From the NCBI RefSeq assembly GCF_000471905.2, contig NW_006500353.1:314255-378254 (forward strand): 64,000 nt of DNA, read 5' to 3'. This DNA is from Amborella trichopoda (lineage: Eukaryota > Streptophyta > Magnoliopsida > Amborellales > Amborellaceae). Below the pieces are notes generated by a model. The model was not told where the DNA came from, did no database searches, and saw only the letters and a program-made list of their open reading frames with translations. Of this stretch, positions 24,891 through 37,200 are shown one piece after another. Made by a program: the position numbers and the translations under genes. Each line of letters begins with the position of its first letter. The stretch's first letter is position 1.

Positions 24891-25254
24891 ATTAATATGA
24901 AGTATATTGTTTTTTCACTGTTGAAATTAAAATATTTACTCGTAATTTTTTAAAATATTCTCATCTTATAACTGGAATTTGGGTACTTAATTTAACCTAC
25001 ATGTGAGGTTATTGAGATAAAGTTTGAATGGAGGTTGAGAGAGAAAGGGAGAGTGGCCCAAGGGTCAGGAGGATAGAGAAAGAAAGGGGGGCTTCATAAA
25101 ATGTGGGTCATAGTCATTAGAAAAAAGTAGAAAAGATAAAGCTATAATTTGAAGAAAAAGATTTAGACAATTAAAAATCCTTCTTTTAACTGGAAGGTCC
25201 GTGGGCTTTCAATGGACCTAAGATTTATTTGGGATTATAGTTAAAATGGGTGCT

Positions 25255-25766
25255 GTTTGTATAGAGCCGAGGCTCTAAACAATTAAAATAAAGTGCATTT
25301 TCAAATAGTATCAAGTAATGTGATTTCAATACTGAAAATCATTGTGATAGCCTTAAAACATATTTTCATCTTCAATTATAAAATTTAAAGGTTAAAAAAT
25401 AGTATAGATCGAGCAAATATGTGAAAACTTGAAAATCTTAAAAATTTACAAGATGTACCGTTTCCAAAACTTGAAATCCATTTTCTTCTCATGTCCATAC
25501 TTCTTAATGTCAAGATGATTAATTTAAAAAATAATGTAGATCGAGCAAATCTATAAAAACTTGAAAATCTTAGAAATTGACAGTCCAAAAATGTGTTACA
25601 AAATGTACCGTTTCCAAAACTTGAAATCCATTTTTTTCTCAGGTCCATGCATCTTGATGTCGAGATGATCAATTTGAAGATATTTGAGTATCAAAACAAC
25701 ATTTTCTAGTTAAATTTTTTAGATGTGCTCTAATTTGATTGTTTAGAGTCTCAGCTCTATTTAAAC
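25255..25766 (+). repeat. Family A terminal-palindrome MITE, copy 1
   Basis: The left end GTTTGTATAGAGCCGAGGCT and the reverse complement of the right end GTTTAAATAGAGCTGAGACT are inverted repeats. Each contains its own near-palindrome (TAGAGC-GAGGCTCTA). A second copy is at 48453-48833 in the same orientation. This copy carries an extra internal tandem duplication. No transposase is encoded. Confidence 0.75.
25388..25670. repeat. Internal tandem duplication inside family A copy 1
   Basis: The block TAGATCGAGCAAAT...GTACCGTTTCCAAAACTTGA occurs twice, at about 25388-25519 and 25520-25670. The second copy has an 18-bp insertion. The other family A copy (48453-48833) has the block once, so the duplication is specific to this copy. 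Confidence 0.85.
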
Positions 25767-25925
25767 TTTTTCCTAGTTAAACATTGGGGTATATATCCAA
25801 AAGAAAAACGAGGGATAGGCGAGATGAAGGAAGCAAACTAATGTCACCGCCGTCGTACTTCTGACAAAAACATCAAGCCTTATTATCATCGTAGCAAACA
25901 TAGAAAGGACTGTAATAGATATGCT

Positions 25926-26310
25926 ATGCTCCTGTGGGAGCATTACTATTAATTTATTCCCTCGGGCAAATGACTTATTTGGGAGATTTTTTTATTCCAT
26001 CTCAATTTTGTTATCTACCTAATAATCCATAGACAATCATTATCAAAATGAAAATTTTGAATTTTGAGCTTTTTAACACTCAGATCTCACCCTCCACGAC
26101 ATTATTTCCAAGTACATGGGGAGTGGGGTTGATTTTAAAAAAAAAAGTACTAAGAGTGAAATTTGGATTTTCTTTTCCTTTTTTAAGGCTAACCTATGGT
26201 TGGAAGAAATTATATCTCCAAAATCTTGGTGTGTCCTAACGGGACTTCTAGATTGGATTTCACCCCGAGGAGTAAATAGACATTATACTCCCAAAGGACA
26301 ACGAAATCTT
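25926..26310 (+). repeat. Family B MITE-like repeat, copy 1
   Basis: Starts with a hairpin, ATGCTCC-TGTG-GGAGCAT, at 25926-25943. It shares ordered words with 47297-47659: TATTCCCTCGGGCAAATGAC, CTTATTTGGGAG, GAGGAGTAAA and ATATACTCC-like. Similarity is strong only at the ends. Confidence 0.5.
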
Positions 26311-27785
26311 TTTGCATATTAGAAAATGGTACTATATTCGTGAATATGGGACCACTATCTTTTCTTTTCTTTTTTCTTTTTCCTTCCAAATAGGCTGGAA
26401 AGTATTTCTCAATATTTCATAAATAAATGGGGGACTAGATGGGCGTTACTTATAGCAGGTAAAGGCTAACCAATGCTCCTTCAGATTCATGAATGGGCAG
26501 AGGAAAATGGAGCTATTTGTTAATAAATTTAATTTGTGAGTAAATGTAATGTGTGAACTGAGCCTTATAACAAAACCACCCACACCTTGAATGAAAAGAA
26601 ATTTGAGTTAAAGGCAAAAAATGTCCCCCTTACATGAAAAAGAAATTGTAGAGCTGAGAAGCCGCTTTAGGGAATATGATGGGAAGTAAAATGATTTACT
26701 AGCTGACCAGCCCACAGCATAGGTCGAATGGCTAAAGATCAAATGAAAAAAAAAAAGGCCGAGATCTGCATGTTAATAAAATTAAATTAAAATTTTGAGA
26801 GTGGAGATTGATGGACCTCAATTTTCACATATGTAAGTCTCATCTAAATGCCAAAAAAAAAACAAGAACTGGCACAAAAATATGGGAATAGACTGAGCGC
26901 GCTGTTGTCAGCCATCCATTTCATCTCTTATTCAATTTCAGCCATCTTCCTGTAATGAATGATCCAATGGCAACTATAGAGTAACTGAAAATAAATAGCA
27001 TTTTAAGACCAAAAGTAATGTGATGGCTTCTATTAAAAGCATAAACAAATGACTCGGTCCTCAACTGCAAGCCAAAGAACAAAAGAACCATATAATAATC
27101 CTCATGATCATGGCAAGAATATGGTCGTATGGGTCATCACCACCTATCAAGGGTGGGATGTTGGAGTAGGAGTCAATGACTTGCCCATTCTCCCTACAAG
27201 GGAGGGCACTAACACTGTCGTACCCTTCACATAATCACCATAGAATGTTACCATGATCCTTCCCAAGAACTAAACATTAACAAGGAGTTTGAAATTCTAG
27301 TTTGAAATTCCTTAGATTTCTTTCAACCCTTTTCCTTCCAAATGGATATTAACCAAAACTAACAGGACTAGAAACAAATTTAACAAACTCAAATCATATT
27401 TAACATGATCCAGGGAATTAAGCTCAGCCAGTGGTGGGCCATTAACCACGAAGCATCCTCCATCGAAAACACCAAATTGGTGAATGTACAAGGTTGAACT
27501 TAAGGCAGATCTCAATTTCCAAATGGCCACAGGCAGTTTACATATAGAATGCTCACTAATAATCTGGACTCTTAAGAGTACGAAATGGCAGGGAAAACTA
27601 GAGACAATTGAGGCCACAAGAGAATCATCAATATATACAATCTGAGCAAAGGTTCATAGATTTGAGGCATTAAGTGAGAGAGTGAGCAAAGGTTCATTGA
27701 TTCTACGCATATGTATATGTAAGAGAGAGAGAGAGCTCATAAATGGAAAAACAGCTCAAGAACAGTAAAAGCCTATAAGGAATAC
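26311..27785. other. Intergenic DNA between convergent genes
   Basis: No gene, RNA or clear repeat was recognised. Short open stretches have no family resemblance. Part of it may be distal SEUSS 3' UTR if the donor-like site at 27786 is used. Confidence 0.5.
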
Positions 27786-28250
27786 CTTTTGGTTGATAAT
27801 ATACAATTCTCTCAAAAAACGAGAGTGAGATACAGCACTTCCATCCCAAGTAGACGCTCTCCACTTCGGAGCTGTGTATATATTCCTAATTGCAGCAACA
27901 CTAGAAGTAGAGAGCAACGCATCCACCGTCATCACTCCTCTGAGATCCCTTACATTCCCTCCAAAATGATGTTCATGGGAGATTCTCACACAAGTGGACT
28001 GACAAAGCTGGCACTTCAAATTAACCACCATTTCGAAAGCCACAGAGAGATTTAAAAAAGGAAAAAAAAACAAAAAGACAATGGGTCCAAGTGGATGCTG
28101 ATCTACCTCGCTTGTTTCCTCTCAATATTGGTATGGAAAGAGCCAAAAACCAAGGATCACAGAGCACACAGTTCCTCGAGGTAACACCGATCTTCCTCCA
28201 AAGTCCTTTTGACGTATACAATTCGCAAAAGATTAAACTCTTATAGCCCG
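27786..28250 (-). other. SEU: Probable SEUSS 3' untranslated region
   Basis: Sequence just after the SEUSS stop codon on the transcript strand. A donor-like AAAAG|GTATTCC at 27786 could mark an intron in the 3' UTR, as found in some plant mRNAs. No coding potential of its own was recognised. The true end of the transcript is not visible. Confidence 0.3.
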
Positions 28251-31200
28251 TTATGAAGATGATTTCCAGTCAAATGGGAGATTATTGAAGCTATTCACTG
28301 TTCCAAGACCATTTAACAGCCTGTTACCCATATCCTGTTGATGGGCTATCCCAGAATCCTGTGGAATGGAAGACACATTGACCCTCCCGTTCAATCCCAT
28401 AGAGCTGTTCGCCATAGCCGACCTCATACCATTCATAGGGTTCATAGGCATCGGATTTACACCCCCCATGTTACCAAATCCAACTCCATTCGATAAACCT
28501 CCATTACCTACCAAACAGTTTGGACCCTTAAGAGCTGGATTCCCCATCTGTGTAATACCATTTACACTTTTCATCTCATTCCCCGATGACCCAACTCCTG
28601 AATTCATGTTACCACCTCCATTCACTTGAGAAGACATCATCATTTCTTGAATTATTTGCTGCATAGAGTTCTGAGGGTCATTCGGATCGGCTTCATTATT
28701 AGACTGTGTGGGTAGAGGGGCACTATTAGCAGGGGAGTTTGCAGAGTTGGGTAAACCTTGGTTAGAAGAAGATGGAGCTTGGTTTGGGTAAGGAGAAGAT
28801 GGGTTCGGCTGAGGTTGCTGCATATTGGGGGAACTGACCGATGGGTTTGAAAAAGGACTACTGGGGTTGTTTTGCCTCGAGTTCATGGAGTTTTGGTGGA
28901 GAAGGCTAGCAATGGTGCTAGTGGGGGCTGAGGCTGAAGAAGTAGCAATCGAGTTATTTACACTGCTTGCTCCATTACTAGCAGCAAGATGTGCAGGTGT
29001 GGCCTGAACAGTGCTCCGGTCATTATTTGCATTCTGAGCGCCAACCTGTTCTTCTGGCTGCTGTTGCTGCCCTTGGGTAGAGAGCCCTGTTGAATTGCCA
29101 GTTCTCCTTGGAAAGTTGATCAAACTTGCTGGAGATATAGAGAGAGTTTATGACATTTAAAACATAATACTATTTTTTACTCATATTGGATGCAAAGAGT
29201 TCTAGGAAGAATTTATCAAAGCATTAAAACCACAAAATACACTGAAGGATTTAGCACAATAATGTCATAGCTCTGTTTTTCTTCTCTTGAAAAAATTGCA
29301 TTGATGTCATCTCATTGACACGTGATGCAATGGTTTCTAGAAAGATTTAAGCCATCAGAGACGTGAAACTACCCCATCAAGAAAAGATAAATCCACATAA
29401 GTACTAAAGAATTGAAGTACAAGAAAAGTAGATCTTCGAACAGCTCATTTTATTCTAGAAAGATGTTCTACAAAGCAGAAGATGAATAGGTATTCTTGTT
29501 CTTTGAACATTAAAACTTTATTTTCAGAAGGCATGAAATGATACCTAACCATAGAAATGGCAAGAATTGAAAATGAATAGAATAGAGAGTAAAATAGCGG
29601 ATCCATCTTAGACCAATTAAATATGGCGTAATTCATAATATGTAGCATTGCTCAAATTGATCAACAAAACATGTTGCTTGTATATAAATAACTGCACGTG
29701 TATATATCTCTCATGGATATATGCATGGATGCGTGCAATCTCATATGAATGGAAGTGCACAGCCTGTAGGCATGCACAAGCTCAAGGAATGGCTTTGGCA
29801 TAGAAAGATAACCCAGCCAATCACATGCTTTTACAAAATGTAGGGTTTAATAGTCCATATTCAAGTATGCCGTTTCAAATAGGAATTGGGCTTGGAGTTG
29901 AATGGTTAGCAATGAACGTCAAGCAACACTACATCTCAAGTTCAATTCCTACCACTGAACTACCCCCAAAAAAATTCCCTTTCAAAGCACATCCGTACTC
30001 TAAAAATTGTATTGGCTAGAGGTTATCAAGAGCCCATATCCCACACACATGCTCACATGCATGCACGAAATGCAACAATCCCGCGCATGTACTAGCGTCG
30101 ACAAATGCACAATGGGAACACGCAAGCGCGCTTGCACACACACATATATACGCCACCGAATTAAGGTTTATTTTTTATCAATTTACATCGATCTTATTAG
30201 ATACTTCATTTTCGATTCATTATCTAAAAATGACACTTGTTTATTATTGTCTGGAAGAAAACACCCTTAGATTTAAAAAATCGTATTCCAAAAAGAGACC
30301 CATAACATTTCAGTCATTTTGAAACGTAGGTAGGAATACTTGTATGTTTATTATCCAATAGTATATCAGGGATAAGCACAATAGAACATGGTTGGAAGTT
30401 GTAAGAAAAGATATGGGAACTTATGGCCTCACTGAGGGTATGGCCCTTGATAGTGCAGAATGACGGACCAGGATTTGTATAGCCGACCCCAAATAGTTTG
30501 GGAAAAGGCTATGATGATGATATAAAGGGAGATCAGGCATCCTAGCGAGGCGCACAAACTCCAAATTAATATCCCAAGAGTTCATTGAGCCTCACAGAAA
30601 GAACTCCGGCCACATATCTCAGGCCAAAGCTCATGCGACATTAAACAGTCCAAGATTCCAAGTTGGGACAAGGATTGATAGTTTTAAACAGAATAAACTT
30701 GAAAATGAGAGGCATAAAAACATAGTAGTACTGTAGAAAAAGAAAAAACATAATCCTTAAGAGTTACATTACAAGGTAAGTTATGAAAATTCTCCTTCAA
30801 TTGATATTCAATGTGGTTTTAGAAATGGTAAAATGGTAGGCGCTGCAACGACAGCCCTGGTGATTTGAAATTGCACAACGAATGTCCTACAGTTTCAATG
30901 TGTCAAAACTGTAATTTAATTTTCTAAAAACACAAAAAGACCAATTGAACAAGTGCCAGATAATGAATCTTTATAGATATAGTACTTGTAACTGAGAGAA
31001 CTCATGATGAAGTTAAAGGTGGCAAACTCAATATGTCAAGTTGATTGCTTCATTCCAAGTAAATGCTGTTGGCTTTACTGTACATAAATCCATAAAAGGA
31101 CTGATAACAACTTTGAGATCTCTTTTTTGAAAGTAAATTACTGCCTAATTCTGCAATACCTACATAATTCTCTGATATCATGTTATCTTGCTTTATCTCA

Positions 31201-34200
31201 AGACTATAATTTTATTTTAATTAATACAAATGCACAAAAATCCATCATATAGAAGTGAATGGCATGTAAAATTTGAAGAGTAAGAATATATTGCTAAATT
31301 GCCTTCCTCAAAAGCCTAAGATTTAAATTTAAGACAAATATCACCAATTACAAATAAAATAAAAACACATGGACAAAATGCACATGGAATGATGCAAGTC
31401 AGACTAACTAATTCCAAAGATTTATAGAGAAATAAAGACCATATAACACTGCAGAATCCATCGCAAGTACCAATCGCTCATAGGATAAAGTCAGTGAAAA
31501 ATATGGCAATTAGAGCATAATTCACTGATTAAAGAAATTTTCTTTTGGTAGAATACAGACAGAACAAAATGCAAGAATAGTGTCAAACAAAAAAAAGAAA
31601 AGAACATACCCATGGGTCCGGTCCTTGTTTCTTGGCTATAGTCAATCAAATCTTTCATACTGTTAACCACTTCTGATATCTGCCGGTCAAACCAAAGTCC
31701 TCAAAAAAGTCACATCATCAATCCAGCAAAATTACGATAATATGCCAACGTAAGGAAAATAAAAAACCCAAAGGTAATTGAGTTCATCACTTAGGGTGCA
31801 TTTGTATAAAATGCCAGGCAAGGATGCATTTGTAAAAACACAGTTGACAAGGAGTGCAAAAATTGTTCGCTAGGAATGCATGCTCGTCAAATGGAGCTTT
31901 CACAGATGGGGTTGATAGCATGGTTGCTATTCAAGAGCACCAGCTGTAATTCCATTTTAGCTATCCTTACAAGGCCTAAGAATTTGAACATAACCATATT
32001 ATTATTCATGGCCTGAAAGGCACAATTTCATTCATACTAAGGGTTCATAGTAAAAGACCTGAAGGCAACGGACATATCTTTTCGTATATCCTAAATCATT
32101 CACCAAAGGAACCTCCAAGGATTTCGCTAATTGCTTTGCAGTTGCAGCAAACCTGAAGCACGGCAACAGTTGTATCAATTTTGGGCCTTTAAAAAAGTAA
32201 TCATCGAATATTTTCAGTAGAAAGAACAGAACTGTATAATATCATGCTTCATGCCAGTTTCAATAAATCAATTAATCCAAATTAGTCCTTGCAACATTTA
32301 GACCCAGCAAAAATCCTGAAGAGAGGATCATTGCAATCCTTTGAGATAAATAAGCAAGAACGGAACTCTAACTTAAAGACTCCGTTTGCAAAATTTAGAT
32401 CCACCATAATCATAGACAACATGATCACTTGAAAATGTACAGGAACAATAGGAAGCTCTCATTAATGTACAAAAAAAAAAAAAAAACCAAAGGTCAACAA
32501 GGATGAGAGAAGACTCACGAATTACAATAATTTTGCAATTCCTGAGGAGCTTGATTCGATGGTGCATTTTGAGATGCAGTTTGATACTTCTGAGCTACTG
32601 TGCCAAGTTGGCCAACCTGCATCAGCAACCTGGTTGCTTAGTAGCTACACATTATAAGCATAATCATGCTCCCATGTATCAGACACTTCCCAATACCAAA
32701 TTTCACTTCAAGTAGCAACAATGGAGATCGAATCCTAATATGAATGCTTTACAAAATTAAACTGACCCAAATTTAACTAAATATAAATTGAGAAGTAAGG
32801 TGCTAGGAATTTCCAAACAAAAGGACCCTATTCAACTTAACAGACCTATGAATCCAAAATATACGCACATACAATAGAATCACAAGGCCAATCAAATTTC
32901 CATGTTGTGGGAACCTAAGGATCAAAGTTACTGCAACATATAAATTACGAGAAATATCATTATTCTTACAAAGTTTCATAATTATTCTTACATAATCTTC
33001 TCATACAGCAAGCATGCAAACTCAAGATGGTTCACATTAATGGGACAGTATAACAGCAAGCAACTCTTTCCGGTCGAATCACTCCAAAAAAACAAACAAA
33101 TAAATAAAAGAAAATTGCACCTTTCTTGTCAGAGGACGATTTTAGAAAGATATACTCTTATGGGGTAATCAAGTACTTTATATGCATTTTATTTATTAAC
33201 AGAGGAAAAATGGTAGAGGTCCAGCATCCATTCTAATCATACTTTCAGTACTGATAACTAGACAAAATAACCTAGTTGCTCTTTTTCTTTTAACATGATT
33301 TCACTGAAGGAAGAAAAAAACAGAAAACATCAACTTGTATCCAATGTACAGATAGACAAAAGACATGTAAATATGAAACAAGCTAAAAGAATATGATTCT
33401 ACCCCAGGTAAAGACGAGCAATAGAGACAATTCAATGCAGTGGGACTATCTTGACCATTTGCTCCAGGTGCATCCCTTGATATACCACATTGTAGGCCTC
33501 TCTTGAGAGCAACAAATGGTTTTTTTTTTTTAACCAAAAGGTTGATATAGTGACTTTTTATATCAAGTTGGGGATTGTTGTCGTAATAGCTATACTCAGC
33601 CTAAGTTTAGTTAATTTGTTCATTTATAGGGAAAGTGAAGTCTAATTAAACCAAGTTATTGAAATCCATCATTAAACGTTTTAGAAAGAGTAGAAGTCCT
33701 CATCAAGATGGAAAGTCTTGTTTGTGTCTTTACTATTTAAGGAAGGAGAGAGAGATAGATGTGTTCCCCAATAGTGTAAACCATCCGGGTCATGGGAAAG
33801 AAAAGCCCCAAGAGAGGCAGAACTCCTACAAGTGGTTTCCATGAAATTTTGGGTGGTTTCCCAATTAGAGAGAGAGACTCACAGCTCTCATAACTCTTTC
33901 CAGAAGCAGTTTAACAGTGGGAAAGAAGACGAAGATGAGCAGATGTAGGTTGAGAGAGCGGTTTAAAAGGAACATAAGCGCATGTTGCCAGTGTTTAGAA
34001 ACAGGAAACTCTTGTAGCCCAAATCTGTAAGCTCTCATGCGATACTTGATTTACATTACTATAGAAGTAGCCACTTCGGAGTGAAACACATAACTCTAGG
34101 TTTCTAGTGGTTTGTGCTTTTGCTATATTTGTTACCCTCATATTATGGGTGTATTCATTTAAACTGTATTTAGATTGATTACATAAATATCTGGCTACAT

Positions 34201-37200
34201 CCTAATAATTAGGATTTCCAATTTTGCATTAAGTGGGTCATTAAAGCCAAGAGTATGAGACTCCATATTGGAAGGATGCATGCCTTGCCTCAGTAGGGAC
34301 TTTCCTTTCCCAAGATCCAGATGGGGTTTCCCACTTATGGCACATGTTTATCTTTCTCCCTCATTTGTTAAATGGTAAAACACTCAAGGAACAACAAACC
34401 AACCTCACAATCTAACTACAAGAACATAATCTTTCTTTTTTTTTCTTCAATTTCTTAGTCATAGTACCTCTTGAGATCCACACATCTACTTAAGGACACT
34501 CCATAATGAGGAAACTTATGCTCTTTAAAAACTCCAACCCAAGAAACTCAGGTTAGCTGGACTCCTCACTTTCCTTAAAGGTCAAATTAGCTAAGCTCTT
34601 TATTTTATGAAGTTGATATGTATTAAATAATAGTGCACATTTCCATATGCACAATCACGTAATAGTGCATAATTCAATACGCACGACGCTCTGTGTGCAA
34701 GATTCACAAAAAATTAGACCTTACGAAATGGCCAAAAAAGGAAAACCTCAAGGTTCTAATGATTTTCCAAAGTATGAATAGATTTGTTATTGTTCATGTT
34801 TCCTAAGAACAAAGATTTTAAAAAATGGTTCGGTGACCCAAATTGCATATCCGGATTTACGATCTGGTTCGATAGATCAGCAATTCAGTCTAGTTTGTCA
34901 AATTCACTTCTCTGCGGCTGAAAAGGCCAAAGCCTTCGAAGACTGAAGCGAAGCATGGTGTTGCCGCTTCGATTAGCTTCGATCAACTTCGGACTGATTC
35001 AGCCGAAGCTTCGGCCGAAGCTTCAACCTCTTTAGCCGAAGCAAAGAAATATTTATATAAAAGTATTTTTTTTCTTTATTTTGACATTTTTATTTTTAAT
35101 TTTTTCATTCTTTTTATATGTTTTATATATAAATATCTAATTTATTTATATTAAACTTTTTTAAAAAAAGTCTGAATTCTTCCCCCGAATCGATTGAAGT
35201 ACCTAATTGCTTCATTTTTCTCACCAAACTGAAGAAGACTCTGAAGCGAATCTGACAACTTTGATCCGGTCTACCGAACCGGTTCTTAAAAAATAAATAA
35301 ATAAATAAATAATGAAGGTGGAGCCGGTTCCTTAAGAACTAGCCAAAACCGACCATCTCATGGTGGAAACCAAACTGATTCCCAATATTCGACGATTCCC
35401 GATCCAGATCGGCCGATTCCGAATCGGATCGGCAGTTTTTTAAGCTTTGTGAAGAATGATTGAAGATAAGGCTTTCATTAAGGACACCTTGTTTGGCCAG
35501 GTTGTCTGTGATGCTATTGGCCTCACATGTGGTGGAGGAAGATGTTGATCAGGTCACCGCATAGGAAAATTTCCTCAAAGACTAGTTCCAGACTGCATGG
35601 GCACGTGTAGCTTCTATTTTCCCAGTTGAACATCTTTTTTGGAGTCATCCTCAGCATAAAAACAAGGTTCAAACACCAATTCAGGTCAAATAATTGGAGC
35701 CCTTGGAGTCGCACAAAGGCCTCGATCATGGTCAATATTGAAAGTCCAACAAGCCCCAAGAAAGGTAAAATTGTGGCATCCCAAGAAAGATCAAATTAGA
35801 TAATCTTAGGAGCAGATTCTGGATATCGCCTAATCAGCAAAGACTTCCTTATCTACCAAATCTAAATATGTTTGAACACATACCGCTCCTTATCCTGAAT
35901 TGCCAGACTACTTGCTCCTTGACTTTACACTAATCCGTCCATTTTACCTGATTATATCAGTTGCTTAGCCTACTGCTTGCAATATCTTAATAAGGTTAAC
36001 CAAGGAAGCCAAGATGGGGTCAAAAAATAACATAGGACACTTAACAAGGTGAATCAGTTAAGCTTTAAATATGCAGCTCAGTGTTTCAGTTATTAACTCT
36101 CCTAAATGCCGATTTTTGTGCGATCTCATCAAAAGCAATTTTTTCCCAAAAGCTCTTCTTAGGTCTCCAATACACAGTGCAAGCCCTAAAAAGATGAATG
36201 GAAGGCCCTCCTTTGACCACCCCAAGTCAAGCTTTTTCACCAGGATGTGACTAGCAGTAAAAATTTATTTTTTGCTCAAACACCTAAAAACATCTTAACA
36301 CGACCTAGTTCAATAGGCAGTTAGGCACCCCTCTTAAAATATCACAACAGCAGCAAACAGCAGGTGTGCCTTGCTGCAATATTTATTCAATAACCGTCCC
36401 AAGGAAAACGATTCTATCCATCATAAGAGGGGACCCTTTTGGAGAATTAGTGTTTCAAAACAAGGTGAGTTCAGGACTCGCCCCAGTCAACTTGCCATGG
36501 GACTCTGGCAAGTCCCATGTAAAGAACATGAGACTCACCCAAGTCTCACACTTCTGGGTCCTTTACATGATTTTTGTAATAAAACTGCCACGTACAGTGT
36601 TTTACTATCGCTCGGCTGCAAAACTTGGCCCTTCACCTGGCCAAGTAACTTGGGCGAGTCCAAGTCAACTTTTGCAAGAGTTTGGCACCTAGCCACTCAA
36701 AGAGCCATGGGAAAGAAAAGTAAAATTTGAGGAAAAAAATGGAAAAATTAAAAACTTACATAATAAAAAATTACATGTATTATGAAAATTGATGTTTTAC
36801 AACCAGGAAAAATCACAAAAATCTGAAAAATGGATAAATAGAAAAAATAAAAATAAAAATGTATAAAGGATATAAGACACTAATTATAATATCGATAAGT
36901 TATTTAGTAAAAATAAATCAATAGTATGAATTTAAATTGAAAAAAATTGACACTTGCCTAAATTTTCGAGGCTGATCCGTCAATCTTCATGTTTCGTGGA
37001 AATCGAAGCCTCCAGTCCTTCAAAAGCTTCCCTAGACAACCCCAATCGAAACCCTAAACCAGTTAAGTTTTTTCGAGTTGGATCGACGAGATCCGAGCTC
37101 TTAGAATATTTGGACGAATAGTTAATCCGAAAATCAAAATATCAAAAATCCGATCTTCTTGAGTTTTTTTGTAGTAAATAAGTCAATTATTGGATGCAGA

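Noticed and set aside
28366-29007. Open frames on the + strand within the last SEUSS exon
   Set aside because: Shadows of the Ser/Asn/Gln-rich SEUSS C-terminus.
33301-33537. 78-residue open frame in SEUSS intron 5
   Set aside because: No recognisable domain; part may be an old retroelement but nothing supports a gene.
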